From Rhodococcus qingshengii (GTDB lineage Bacteria; Actinomycetota; Actinomycetes; Mycobacteriales; Mycobacteriaceae), in contig NZ_JAJNCL010000010.1 of NCBI RefSeq assembly GCF_021025955.1, positions 1 to 64,000 on the forward strand: a DNA stretch of 64,000 nucleotides. The letters run 5' to 3'. Made by a program: the position numbers and the translations under genes. Every line of letters starts with the position of its first letter. Positions within the stretch are counted from its first letter, which is position 1. Below, piece by piece: positions 26,328 through 35,319 of this stretch. A model generated the notes under the pieces. That model was not told where the DNA came from. It saw only the letters and a program-made list of their open reading frames with translations, and ran no database searches.

Positions 26328-26948
26328 ATGGGCAGTGTTGGCTTGCTTTACGTGGGAGCCGTCCTCTTCGTCAACGGACTGATGCTGCTCGGCACAGTTC
26401 CCGTTCGATCCGCCTCGGTCCTCAACCTCTTCGTCGGCGCTCTTCAGTGCGTCGTCCCCACCGTCATGTTGATTCAGGCACAGGGAGATTCGAGTGCCGT
26501 CCTGGCGGCCTCGGGGCTCTACCTGTTCGGATTCACCTACCTCTACGTGGGCATCAGCAATCTCGCCGGCTTCGAGCCGGAAGGAATCGGGTGGTTCTCG
26601 CTGTTCGTCGCATGCGCCGCACTCGTGTATTCCTTCCTCTCGTTCACGGTGAGCAACGACCCGGTATTCGGCGTCATCTGGCTCGCGTGGGCAGCACTCT
26701 GGACGCTGTTCTTCCTGGTGCTCGGCTTGGGCCGGGAAAATCTCGGCCGCTTCACCGGTTGGGCCGCAGTCCTTCTGAGCCAGCCCACCTGCACGGTTCC
26801 CGCCTTCCTGATGCTGACCGACAACTTCCACACCACGCCTGCCGTCGCGGCCGGCTGGGCCGGAGCACTTCTGATTCTCCTGGGTCTGGCCAAGATCCTC
26901 GCCGCCCCCAAAGCCGCAGTACCCCAATCCCGTCCAGTCTTCAACTGA
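26328..26948 (+). CDS. amiS: AmiS/UreI family amide channel
   Basis: 206 residues, almost entirely hydrophobic, with six to seven helices and family features such as GLYLFGFTYLYVGISNL and a Trp-rich FGVIWLAWAALWTLFF stretch. AmiS/UreI proteins let short amides or urea cross the inner membrane. ATG 26328 has GGAGG six bases upstream; the longer frame from 26274 starts inside the operator. It is first in amiS-amiE-amiB, 26 bases before amiE. Confidence 0.9.
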   Translation: MGSVGLLYVGAVLFVNGLMLLGTVPVRSASVLNLFVGALQCVVPTVMLIQAQGDSSAVLAASGLYLFGFTYLYVGISNLAGFEPEGIGWFSLFVACAALVYSFLSFTVSNDPVFGVIWLAWAALWTLFFLVLGLGRENLGRFTGWAAVLLSQPTCTVPAFLMLTDNFHTTPAVAAGWAGALLILLGLAKILAAPKAAVPQSRPVFN

Positions 26949-26974
26949 TCCACACAACCAAGGAGTGAAAGACA

Positions 26975-28012
26975 ATGCGACACGGTGACATCTCCTCGAG
27001 CAACGACACAGTCGGCGTAGCAGTGGTCAATTACAAAATGCCCCGCCTGCACGATCGCGCCGGCGTCCTCGAGAACGCGCGCAAGATCGCCGACATGATG
27101 ATCGGCATGAAGACCGGTCTCCCCGGAATGGATCTCGTGGTCTTCCCCGAATACTCCACGCAGGGAATCATGTACGACGAAGAGGAGATGTACGCGACAG
27201 CGGCCACCATCCCCGGTGACGAGACCGCGATCTTCTCCGCCGCATGCCGCGAAGCCGACACGTGGGGAATCTTCTCCATCACCGGCGAACAGCACGAAGA
27301 TCACCCGAACAAGCCGCCGTACAACACGTTGATCCTCATCGACAACAAGGGCGAGATTGTTCAGAAGTACCGAAAGATCCTGCCCTGGTGCCCCATCGAA
27401 GGGTGGTACCCCGGTGACACCACCTACGTTTCCGAGGGTCCCAAGGGGCTGAAGATTTCGCTGATCATCTGCGACGACGGCAACTATCCGGAGATCTGGC
27501 GCGACTGCGCGATGAAGGGCGCAGAACTGATCGTCCGCTGCCAGGGATACATGTACCCCGCCAAGGACCAGCAGGTGATGATGTCCAAGGCGATGGCCTG
27601 GGCCAACAATTGTTATGTGGCAGTTGCCAATGCGGCCGGATTCGACGGCGTCTACTCCTACTTCGGACACTCGGCGATCATCGGATTCGACGGTCGGACG
27701 CTGGGCGAAACCGGCGAGGAAGAATACGGAATCCAGTACGCGCAGCTGTCCGTCTCGGCCATTCGTGATGCGCGCGAGAACGATCAATCCCAGAACCACA
27801 TCTTCAAGCTCCTCCACCGCGGCTACTCCGGCGTCCATGCAGCAGGTGACGGAGACAAGGGCGTCGCGGACTGCCCGTTCGAGTTCTACAAGCTGTGGGT
27901 CACCGACGCCCAGAAGGCTCAGGAACGCGTCGAGGCCATCACCCGAGACACAGTGGGTGTAGCGGATTGCCGCGTCGGAAACCTGCCGGTCGAGAAGACA
28001 ATCGAAGCGTAA
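26975..28012 (+). CDS. amiE: Aliphatic amidase
   Basis: 345 residues. Hydrolyses short aliphatic amides such as acetamide to acid and ammonia, a homohexameric nitrilase-superfamily enzyme. The catalytic triad is visible at the Pseudomonas AmiE positions: Glu59 (FPEYS), Lys134 (YRKILPW) and Cys166 (ICDDGNYPE). The length equals that of known AmiE enzymes, including that of the Rhodococcus strain R312. The acetate produced could feed Acs, encoded 2.4 kb upstream. Confidence 0.96.
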   Translation: MRHGDISSSNDTVGVAVVNYKMPRLHDRAGVLENARKIADMMIGMKTGLPGMDLVVFPEYSTQGIMYDEEEMYATAATIPGDETAIFSAACREADTWGIFSITGEQHEDHPNKPPYNTLILIDNKGEIVQKYRKILPWCPIEGWYPGDTTYVSEGPKGLKISLIICDDGNYPEIWRDCAMKGAELIVRCQGYMYPAKDQQVMMSKAMAWANNCYVAVANAAGFDGVYSYFGHSAIIGFDGRTLGETGEEEYGIQYAQLSVSAIRDARENDQSQNHIFKLLHRGYSGVHAAGDGDKGVADCPFEFYKLWVTDAQKAQERVEAITRDTVGVADCRVGNLPVEKTIEA

Positions 28013-28023
28013 GGATTCCTGCC

Positions 28024-29082
28024 GTGCCGTATATCACCGACATGCTCCATGACCGGAACAGTGCAGCAGCACCACCACCGGCCGAGGAACCAACCGAACC
28101 CGCACCGGTAGGAGCCTTCGACGCCCACAAGCTCTCGAAGGCCCTCAGTTCCAAGATCGTCGGACAACAGGCCGCCGTCGACGCTGTGGTTCGTGCAATT
28201 TCGATCGCGCATGTCGGTGCCACGGATCCGACGCGTCCGCTCGCCAATATCCTTCTGGTCGGCCCCACCGGCGTCGGCAAGACGGAGCTGGTGCGGCGGG
28301 TGGCCGCGGAACTACGGTCAGGGCCCGACGATCTGTGCCGCATCGACATGAATGCTCTAGCACAAGAGCACTATGCGGCATCGTTTTCCGGGGCTCCGCC
28401 TGGATATGCCGGAAGCAAGGAGTCCTTCACACTGTTCGACAAGAACACTGTCGAGGGCGATCCGTATACCCCCGGAATCGTCCTGTTCGACGAAGTGGAG
28501 AAGGCCGACCCCACCGTGCTGCGCGCGCTCCTGCAGGTCCTCGACAACGGCGAGCTCCGGTTGGCGAACGGTCAGCAGAAGATCTCGTTTCGCAACAGCT
28601 ACGTGTTCCTGACGTCGAATCTCGGTTCGGCTGCGGTGGCGGAACGTCGACGGTCCCGCCTACGACAGATCGCCGATCGCGTCCGCATCGATCGACCACG
28701 CCACGGTCATCATCTGGTGCAGCGCGCGTTGGAGAAGTTCTTCGACCCCGAGTTCTTCAACCGCATCGACGAAACCGTGATCCTCGACGAGTTCGACGAA
28801 CGGACGGCGGAGCAGGTCACTCGGCTCGAAATCGGACTGATCACAGCTCGGCTGGCTAGGAGAGGCGTCGACGTGGAGGTAGACGACAGCGCCGTCGCCC
28901 TGTTGCAACGGCGCGGGTTCGACCCGGTGTACGGAGCACGTGGCCTACGCCGGACCATCCGAAACGTCTTGGCCGACCCGGTGGCCGCCGCCGTTCTCGA
29001 CCTTCGGCCGGTCGGGACGCAGCCACTCGCCTTGCAAGCGCGGGCAGTTGGTGATCAGATACAGGTAAAGAAAGTCCCATGA
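28024..29082 (+). CDS. amiB: AmiB, ClpB/ClpA-like AAA+ ATPase
   Basis: 352 residues with one AAA+ module: Walker A GPTGVGKTE (about 79-87), Walker B LFDEVEKA, sensor-1 LTSNLGSA and a C-terminal D2-small domain (YGARGLRRTIRN). GTG 28024, with AAGGA upstream, is chosen over the longer frame. Pseudomonas amiB is likewise a lone AAA+ gene downstream of amiE, thought to be a chaperone for amidase or channel assembly. No ClpP-binding loop is evident. Confidence 0.85.
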   Translation: MPYITDMLHDRNSAAAPPPAEEPTEPAPVGAFDAHKLSKALSSKIVGQQAAVDAVVRAISIAHVGATDPTRPLANILLVGPTGVGKTELVRRVAAELRSGPDDLCRIDMNALAQEHYAASFSGAPPGYAGSKESFTLFDKNTVEGDPYTPGIVLFDEVEKADPTVLRALLQVLDNGELRLANGQQKISFRNSYVFLTSNLGSAAVAERRRSRLRQIADRVRIDRPRHGHHLVQRALEKFFDPEFFNRIDETVILDEFDERTAEQVTRLEIGLITARLARRGVDVEVDDSAVALLQRRGFDPVYGARGLRRTIRNVLADPVAAAVLDLRPVGTQPLALQARAVGDQIQVKKVP

Positions 29083-29086
29083 GTGC

Positions 29087-29123
29087 TCGCTCACGTTGCG
29101 GATCGAATCCGCAACGTGGGCGA
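29087..29123 (+). terminator. Terminator after amiB
   Basis: A 17-base-pair hairpin (29087-29103 and 29107-29123, one G-U pair, loop CGA) starts five bases after the amiB stop. It is followed by CACATTTC, not a strong T-run. It probably ends the amiSEB message. Confidence 0.7.
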
Positions 29124-29163
29124 CACATTTCAAACATGTCCGCGTAACGCCACCTCCCTAGGT

Positions 29164-29203
29164 TGGGTGCCTGCACCACAAAGTGCACATGCACAGGCAC
29201 CCA
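29164..29203 (+). promoter_or_regulatory. Leader hairpin abutting the NCS1 permease ribosome site
   Basis: TGGGTGCCTG (29164-29173) pairs with CAGGCACCCA (29194-29203), loop of 20 bases containing GTGCAC. The stem ends directly at the GGGGAAG ribosome site of the permease, so it could modulate translation. No known riboswitch class was recognised. Confidence 0.4.
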
Positions 29204-29217
29204 GGGGAAGTGACGTC

Positions 29218-30900
29218 ATGACAGCAGTGAACGAGCAGGTGTCCGCCGGCGCGCCGGACAGGGCAGAACTCGGTGAGAACGCCGCACTCAAGGAGACTCT
29301 GGAGGACTACACCCTCCGATTTGCGCCACGCAGTTACCGCAAATGGGGAACCGGCGTGGTCGCGACCTCCGCGCTCGGCGGAATCGCGTATCTCGCAGAC
29401 TTCTCGATCGGCGCCAACATCGGCATCTCGTACGGCACCGGTAACGCACTGCTGGGCATCGCCGTGTTTGCCGTCGTCATCATGGCCACCGGCTTCCCAC
29501 TCGCCTACTATGCCGCGCGTTACAACATCGACCTCGATTTGATCACGCGCGGAAGCGGTTTCGGCTACTACGGTTCGGTGGTCACCAACGTCATCTTTGC
29601 GACGTTCACTTTCATCTTCTTCGCGCTCGAGGGTTCCATCATGGCCCAGGGTTTGAAACTGGGGCTCGGGATCCCGCTCTCGATCGGCTACGCGGTCTCG
29701 ACCCTGATGGTCATTCCACTGGTCATCTACGGCATGAAGGCTCTGGCAAAGCTCCAAGTGTGGACGACGCCTTTGTGGCTCGTCATGATGGTGCTGCCGT
29801 TCCTGTATCTGCTGTTCAAGCACCCTGATTCGGTAAGCGCGTTCTTCGCATTCGGCGGTGAGGACGGCGCAAACGGCAAGGGCGTCAACTTCGGTTCGGT
29901 GATGTTGGCCGCGGGTGTCTGCCTGTCGCTGATCGCGCAGATCGCCGAGCAGATCGATTACTTGCGCTTCATGCCGCCCAAGACACCGGAGAACACCCGT
30001 CGTTGGTGGGCTGCAGTAATTCTCGCCGGGCCCGGCTGGGTCATCTTTGGCGCGTTCAAGCAGATCGTCGGACTGTTCCTCGCCGTGTACATCATCGCGA
30101 ACGTCGTCGACGGATCCTCGATCGCCAACCAGCCCGTGCACCAGTTCCTCGAGATCTACCAGGACATGATGCCGCACTGGCTGGCCATGACGCTGGCCGT
30201 GATCCTCGTCGTCATCAGCCAGATCAAGATCAACGTCACCAACGCGTACTCCGGCTCACTGGCCTGGACCAACTCGTACACCCGCGTCACCAAGACCTAC
30301 CCGGGACGCATGATCTTCGTACTGGTCAACCTGGCGATCGCACTGATCTTGATGGAAGCCAACATGTTCGACTTCCTCAACACGATCCTGGGCTTCTACG
30401 CCAACTGCGGTATCGCCTGGGTCGTGGTTGTCGCCTCTGACATCGCGATCAACAAGTACTGGTTGAAGCTCTCCCCGAAGGTCCCCGAGTTCCGACGCGG
30501 GATGCTCTACGACGTCAACCCCGTCGGCTTCGTGTCGATGCTGCTGGCTGCGGGAGTGTCGATCCTGGTGTTCTTCGGCGCTTTCGGTTCGGCGATCAAG
30601 CCGTTCTCCCCGATCGTCGCGATCGTCATCGCACTGGTGATGCCGCCGGTCCTGGCCGTCGCCACCAAGGGCAAGTACTACCTACGACGCACTGACGACG
30701 GCATCGATCTACCGATGTTCGACGAGTACGGAAACCCCTCCGGCGAAACACTTTTGTGCTGCGTCAGCGGAGTCGAGTTCGAGCGTCCCGACATGCTCGC
30801 GTCGAACGTTCCCGGCCCGAACGGCGAGAAGCAGTACATCAGTTCCTTGGCATTGAGCACCGACAAGACCGGTGAGCACGTCCTGCCTGCTCAGCCCTGA
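29218..30900 (+). CDS. NCS1 family nucleobase/hydantoin-type permease
   Basis: 560 residues with about twelve membrane helices. The family region SYRKWGTGVVATSALGGIAY starts the first helix. The C-terminal extension (about 490-560) is soluble and contains the short motif DEYGNPSGETLLCCVSG. NCS1 proteins import cytosine, purines, allantoin or hydantoins with H+ or Na+. Its place behind the amide operon suggests an amide-containing ring as substrate (inference only). ATG 29218 with GGGGAAG upstream is preferred. Confidence 0.88.
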   Translation: MTAVNEQVSAGAPDRAELGENAALKETLEDYTLRFAPRSYRKWGTGVVATSALGGIAYLADFSIGANIGISYGTGNALLGIAVFAVVIMATGFPLAYYAARYNIDLDLITRGSGFGYYGSVVTNVIFATFTFIFFALEGSIMAQGLKLGLGIPLSIGYAVSTLMVIPLVIYGMKALAKLQVWTTPLWLVMMVLPFLYLLFKHPDSVSAFFAFGGEDGANGKGVNFGSVMLAAGVCLSLIAQIAEQIDYLRFMPPKTPENTRRWWAAVILAGPGWVIFGAFKQIVGLFLAVYIIANVVDGSSIANQPVHQFLEIYQDMMPHWLAMTLAVILVVISQIKINVTNAYSGSLAWTNSYTRVTKTYPGRMIFVLVNLAIALILMEANMFDFLNTILGFYANCGIAWVVVVASDIAINKYWLKLSPKVPEFRRGMLYDVNPVGFVSMLLAAGVSILVFFGAFGSAIKPFSPIVAIVIALVMPPVLAVATKGKYYLRRTDDGIDLPMFDEYGNPSGETLLCCVSGVEFERPDMLASNVPGPNGEKQYISSLALSTDKTGEHVLPAQP

Positions 30901-30903
30901 CAA

Positions 30904-30953
30904 CTGCTGTGCGCCTTTATTAACCGCCGGGGGTCGATAAAGGCGCACAGCAG
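30904..30953. terminator. Bidirectional terminator with TGCGCCTTTAT/ATAAAGGCGCA arms
   Basis: CTGCTGTGCGCCTTTAT (30904-30920) pairs perfectly with ATAAAGGCGCACAGCAG (30937-30953), loop 16. It lies between the convergent permease and MFS genes. The TGCGCCTTT core matches the terminator at 24582-24621. Confidence 0.8.
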
Positions 30954-30955
30954 GG

Positions 30956-32347
30956 TCATGCCCCTACATCGTCGAGCGACTCACCTTTTGTCTCACGCAT
31001 GACCAGCAGCGCAACAAAAGTCAGCGTCGCCGCTACGAGGAGGTAGATGCCGACCCAGCCGACGCCGTAGTTCTTCGCAAGGTAGACGGCGATGAACGGC
31101 GCCACCGCAGCGCCCAGAATGCTGGCGGTGTTGTACGCAATTCCCGAGCCCGTGTAGCGGACGTTGGTCGGGAAGAGTTCCGGGAGAACGGCACTCATCG
31201 GACCGAAGGTCAGGCCCATGAGCAGCATGCCCACGATGAGGAACGCCAACATGCGTCCGTCGTTCATTCCGTCCGGTTCGAGGAAGACGCCGAAGGTCAA
31301 GCCGAACACCATGATCAGGCCGGTGATGATCAGCAGCGTGATCCGGCGCCCGTAACGGTCGGCGAGCCAACCCGAGACCGGCACGGCGGCAGCGAAGAAC
31401 ACGACTGCGATCAGCTGCAGGACAAGGAAATCGGTGTACTTGAAGCCGGCACCGGTTCCACCGTCGGCCGCCGTCTTGCCGGTTCCGTGACTGAGCACCC
31501 AGGTGGTCATGATGTAGAAGAGCGTGTACGTCGCGAGCATCACGAACGTACCGATGATCAGCTGGCGCCAGCTGGTCTTGAACACCTCGGCGACCGGGGT
31601 CTTGACCTTCTCGCCGCGCTCGACTGCGCGCGCGAACACCGGGGTTTCCTCGAGCTTGAGCCGTACGTACAGGCCGATCATCACCATGATTGCGCTGAGC
31701 AGGAACGGAATTCGCCAACCCCAGCTCAGGAACGCGCCCTCGAGGTCCGGGCTGGAATTGTCGTGGTTCATGAACAGCGTGATGATCAGGAACAGGCCGT
31801 TGGCCATGAAGAAGCCGATGGGGGCACCGAGTTGCGGCCACATCGCCGCCCAGGCCCGCTTGCCTTCCTTGGCGGTCTCGGTCGCGAGTAGAGCAGCACC
31901 CGACCATTCACCGCCGAGTCCGAGGCCCTGACAGAAGCGCATGAGCGCCAACAACGCCGGGGCCAGCAGACCGATCTGGTGATAGGTGGGCAGCAGACCG
32001 ATGAGGAAGGTCGCGATGCCCATCGTCAGCAGCGAGCCGACCAGGGTTGCCTTGCGTCCGACGCGGTCCCCGAAGTGTCCGAAGAGGATCGAGCCGAGGG
32101 GGCGGGCGACAAACGCGAGTCCGAACGTCGCCAACGACGCGAGAAGCGCGGTGGTGTCGTTGCCCTTCGGAAAGAACAGGTGCGGGAACACCGATACTGC
32201 CGCGGTTGCATAGATGTAGAAGTCGTAGAACTCGATGGACGTACCCACCATGCTGGCAACCACGATTCGGCTGCGTGGCACTCCGGCGACGGTATCTGCG
32301 CCACCGTCCTCGGGCTTGGGTGGGTTCTCACTGACTGACGTGCTCAA
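30956..32347 (-). CDS. MFS transporter, metabolite:H+ symporter (MHS) family
   Basis: 463 residues from TTG 32347, chosen because AGGAG lies six bases upstream; the longer frame adds an unlikely 81-residue head. Twelve helices. MHS signatures are GTSIEFYDFYIYATAA in helix 1 and FGHFGDRVGRKATLV between helices 2 and 3. Family members carry organic acids such as shikimate, citrate or proline/betaine. The substrate here is unknown. No catabolic genes are directly linked. Confidence 0.85.
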   Translation of the reverse strand: MSTSVSENPPKPEDGGADTVAGVPRSRIVVASMVGTSIEFYDFYIYATAAVSVFPHLFFPKGNDTTALLASLATFGLAFVARPLGSILFGHFGDRVGRKATLVGSLLTMGIATFLIGLLPTYHQIGLLAPALLALMRFCQGLGLGGEWSGAALLATETAKEGKRAWAAMWPQLGAPIGFFMANGLFLIITLFMNHDNSSPDLEGAFLSWGWRIPFLLSAIMVMIGLYVRLKLEETPVFARAVERGEKVKTPVAEVFKTSWRQLIIGTFVMLATYTLFYIMTTWVLSHGTGKTAADGGTGAGFKYTDFLVLQLIAVVFFAAAVPVSGWLADRYGRRITLLIITGLIMVFGLTFGVFLEPDGMNDGRMLAFLIVGMLLMGLTFGPMSAVLPELFPTNVRYTGSGIAYNTASILGAAVAPFIAVYLAKNYGVGWVGIYLLVAATLTFVALLVMRETKGESLDDVGA

Positions 32348-32605
32348 AGAATGCTCCTGCGCCGATATACGAACGATGTCCAATTGGTGGGATGCTGTCC
32401 CAATCGGTAGGAATTGAACACCCGCGGGGTTTTCCTGCGCAAATCCGACTCCGCGAATTCGGCTCAGCGGGCAATCCGCGATAAAATTCCGTAAAGGTGA
32501 GCCGGGAAGTCTGGTCGGCACGTGCATTCGATGCGTCACAACGTCGATCACGTTCATGTCTGTTGCATCCGAATTCGGTTGCACGAACAAAGGTCGTCCC
32601 CACGC

Positions 32606-33856
32606 GTGATCTCCACCCTGCGTTCCGAACTGTCCCGCTATCTCCGCACCGAAACGGTGGGCGGATCGATCCTCCTGATCGCCGCCGCCGTCGCTCTGAT
32701 CTGGGTGAACTCACCTTTCGGTGAGAGCTACATCGCACTACGCGACTTCCAGATCGGCCCCTCCGTACTCCATCTCGACCTCAGCCTGGGCACGTGGGCG
32801 CAAGACGGACTGCTTGCCGTCTTCTTCTTCGTCGCCGGCCTCGAACTCAAACGCGAACTGGTGGTCGGCGAGCTCGCGGACCGTAAAGCCGCGATGCTGC
32901 CGATCATCGCGGCGTGCGGCGGCGTCCTGGTCCCCGCGATCATCGCGGCATCCATCGGCTTCGGCACGCCCGGCATGGACAAGGGCTGGGCTATTCCCGT
33001 CGCGACGGACATCGCTTTTGCCCTCGGCGTGCTCGCGCTCACCGGCTCGAAGATCCCAGCGAGCGCCCGAGTTTTCCTGCTCAGCCTGGCCGTCGTCGAC
33101 GATCTGCTCGCGATCATCCTCATCGCCGTACTGTTCACCGGTTCCCTCGCGATGTTGTGGCTGCTGACCGCGGCCGCAGCCCTGGCTGCCTACGCCTACG
33201 CCCAACACAAACGCATCACGACGCCGTTCCTCTACGTCCCGCTGGCACTATTGACCTGGTACGCGATGCACGAAGCGGGGATACACGCCACACTCGCCGG
33301 CGTCGCGCTCGGCTTACTCACCCGGGTCAGGCGTGATCCGGACGAGGAGTACGCGCCGGGCAGCCGTCTCGAGCACCGCATTCAGCCGTACTCCGCAGGA
33401 TTCTGCGTCCCCGTCTTCGCACTGTTCGCCTCCGGTGTTCCGATCAACGCCGCGGTACTCGGCGACATTTTCACCGACCCAGTGGGGCAATCGGTTGTCG
33501 TCGGTCTTCTGGTCGGCAAAACCGTCGGAATCTTCGGGATTTCCCTGCTCGCGATCAAATTGGGGATAGCAACCAAACCCAAGACACTGGAATTGAGAGA
33601 CATGTTTGCCCTCTCAGTTCTCGGTGGCATCGGGTTCACCGTTAGCCTGCTTGTAGCAGACCTCGCATTGGACGGGGTCGGCGATGGCAGCGAGGCCGAG
33701 ATAGCGAAGGCCGCAGTTCTCGTGACATCGTTGGTGGCATCGCTGATCGGATCAGCGCTGCTGTGGCGACGTGGACGAGTGCATGCGGCTCGAGACGACG
33801 CTTCCACCGCCATTGCCACGGACGCGAGAGAACTACCTGGAGAGGTCGACAAGTGA
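32606..33856 (+). CDS. nhaA: Na+/H+ antiporter NhaA
   Basis: About 416 residues from GTG 32606 (start uncertain; a weak AAAGG lies about 12 bases upstream). It begins LRSELSRYLRTETVGGSILL and has the NhaA ion-binding pair Asp-Asp in SLAVVDDLLAI. Eleven to twelve helices. It exports Na+ in exchange for protons and supports pH and salt homeostasis. It overlaps the next gene by four bases (GTGA), so the two are translated together. Confidence 0.93.
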   Translation: MISTLRSELSRYLRTETVGGSILLIAAAVALIWVNSPFGESYIALRDFQIGPSVLHLDLSLGTWAQDGLLAVFFFVAGLELKRELVVGELADRKAAMLPIIAACGGVLVPAIIAASIGFGTPGMDKGWAIPVATDIAFALGVLALTGSKIPASARVFLLSLAVVDDLLAIILIAVLFTGSLAMLWLLTAAAALAAYAYAQHKRITTPFLYVPLALLTWYAMHEAGIHATLAGVALGLLTRVRRDPDEEYAPGSRLEHRIQPYSAGFCVPVFALFASGVPINAAVLGDIFTDPVGQSVVVGLLVGKTVGIFGISLLAIKLGIATKPKTLELRDMFALSVLGGIGFTVSLLVADLALDGVGDGSEAEIAKAAVLVTSLVASLIGSALLWRRGRVHAARDDASTAIATDARELPGEVDK

Positions 33857-34362
33857 GCTTGACCAACGGAGAGAGCCAGCGCTTCACCGGAGATGGAGTA
33901 CCGAATACGGTCTCTTCCATCCCTCTCACCGATGTGGACGCCCGCACGCCGGGCGAGGCCACCATCGGGGCCCTCGTCAAGGATGCGACTGCACAGGTCT
34001 CCACCCTCGTGCGCGCCGAGGTTGAACTCGCCAAGGCCGAGGTCACGGGCGAGGTCAAGAAGGGCCTGCAGGGCAGTGTCTTCTTCATCCTGGCCTTCAC
34101 AGTTCTGCTGTTCAGCTCGTTCTTCTTCTTTTTCTTCCTGGCCGAGATGCTCGACACCTGGGTGCCGCGCTGGCTGGCGTTCCTCATCGTCTTCCTGATC
34201 ATGGTGGTGACCACCGCGATTCTGGCGCTGCTCGGTTATCTGCGCGTGCGCAAGCTGCGGGCTCCGGAGAAGACGATCGAATCGCTCAAGCAGGCCAGGA
34301 ACGTCATCCCCGGCAGCCATGACGACGCAAAGCCGTCCGTCGATTTCAACGCGCGCCGGTAG
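33853..34362 (+). CDS. Holin-X (PF07332/DUF1469) family membrane protein
   Basis: 169 residues. The cytoplasmic head contains ATIGALVKDATAQVSTLVRAE, then an amphipathic helix and two membrane helices (about 77-100 with a run of Phe, and 112-135). Although labelled phage holin in databases, it is a chromosomal actinobacterial protein at the Rv3669 position, and no phage genes are near. Start GTG 33853 overlaps the nhaA stop. Function unknown. Confidence 0.85.
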   Translation: MSLTNGESQRFTGDGVPNTVSSIPLTDVDARTPGEATIGALVKDATAQVSTLVRAEVELAKAEVTGEVKKGLQGSVFFILAFTVLLFSSFFFFFFLAEMLDTWVPRWLAFLIVFLIMVVTTAILALLGYLRVRKLRAPEKTIESLKQARNVIPGSHDDAKPSVDFNARR

Positions 34363-34377
34363 CGAGTCTGATCGAAA

Positions 34378-35316
34378 GTGGCAGCCCCAGATCCATCCAC
34401 CGTCAGGTTCGACGGCCCCTGGATTCACCGGGACATTCACGCCAACGGCATCCGGTTTCACGTCGTCGAGGTAGGCGACGCGGAGCCGGATGCTCCGTTG
34501 GTGGTCCTGTTGCACGGATTCGCCGATTTCTGGTGGTCCTGGCGCCATCAGCTGACAGCGCTGTCCGAGCAGGGCTTCCGCGTTGTCGCGATGGATCTTC
34601 GTGGGTACGGCGATTCCGACAAGCCCCCTCGCGGCTACGACGGTTGGACGCTCGCCGGTGACGTAGCCGGCCTCATTCGTGCGATGGGTTACGGCAAGGC
34701 CACGCTGATCGGTCATGCCGACGGAGGTCTGGTGTGCTGGGCGACCGCCCTCCTGCATCCACGCCTGGTGCGGTCGATCGCGCTTATCTCGTCACCACAC
34801 CCGATGGCGCTCAAGCAAGCCGTCGTCCGCGACCCCTATCAGCGGCGGGCACTGTTGCCCTCGTTCCTGGCCTACCAGGTACCGCTTCGCCCGGAGCGAC
34901 GGCTGACGGCCGCCAAGGGCGCCGAGGTGGAGCGCCTCGTTCGTTCGAGGTCCGGCCCCACCTGGCCGCAGCAACCCGAGTTCGCGGACGTCATGAGCAA
35001 GATGCGATCCGCGATCCGGATCCCGGGTGTCGCGCATTCCACGTTGGAGTACCAACGCTGGGCATTCCGCAGCCAGCTCCGCCCCGAAGGGCGTCGCTTC
35101 ATGAAGTTGATGGATCAGGTGCTTCGCATCCCGACCCTCCAGATCCACGGCGAACTGGACCCGTACGTCCTGACGCGCACCGTGCGTCGCGACAGGCACT
35201 GGGCACCCACCGAGAAACTCCACACCATCGCAGGCGTCGGCCATTACGCACATCAGGAAGCCCCGGAGCGCGTCAACAGCACGCTCCTGCACTTCCTGAC
35301 CGACGAGCCTTCCTGA
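34378..35316 (+). CDS. ephE: Alpha/beta hydrolase, EphE-like, with altered nucleophile
   Basis: 312 residues with the alpha/beta hydrolase fold of epoxide hydrolases: oxyanion motif LLHGFADFWWSWR (45-57), MDLRGYGDSDKP, and a C-terminal His in GVGHYAHQEAPE. The nucleophile elbow reads GHADGG (112-117), so Ala114 occupies the place of the catalytic Asp of GHDWGG. The enzyme may be inactive or use the adjacent Asp115. It is at the Rv3670 position and converges with marP, three bases apart. Confidence 0.85.
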   Translation: MAAPDPSTVRFDGPWIHRDIHANGIRFHVVEVGDAEPDAPLVVLLHGFADFWWSWRHQLTALSEQGFRVVAMDLRGYGDSDKPPRGYDGWTLAGDVAGLIRAMGYGKATLIGHADGGLVCWATALLHPRLVRSIALISSPHPMALKQAVVRDPYQRRALLPSFLAYQVPLRPERRLTAAKGAEVERLVRSRSGPTWPQQPEFADVMSKMRSAIRIPGVAHSTLEYQRWAFRSQLRPEGRRFMKLMDQVLRIPTLQIHGELDPYVLTRTVRRDRHWAPTEKLHTIAGVGHYAHQEAPERVNSTLLHFLTDEPS

Positions 35317-35319
35317 CCG

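Noticed and set aside
29164-29217. Known riboswitch (guanidine or purine type) before the NCS1 permease
   Set aside because: A single hairpin is visible, but the conserved loop motifs of these classes are not; kept only as an unassigned leader hairpin.
30956-32590. Extended N-terminus of the MFS transporter up to 32590
   Set aside because: The extra 81 residues are unlike MHS proteins; AGGAG six bases before TTG 32347 gives a normal start.
33853-34362. Holin-like annotation as a sign of a prophage
   Set aside because: The gene is part of the conserved backbone (Rv3669 position), overlaps nhaA, and no phage structural, lysis or integrase genes are near.
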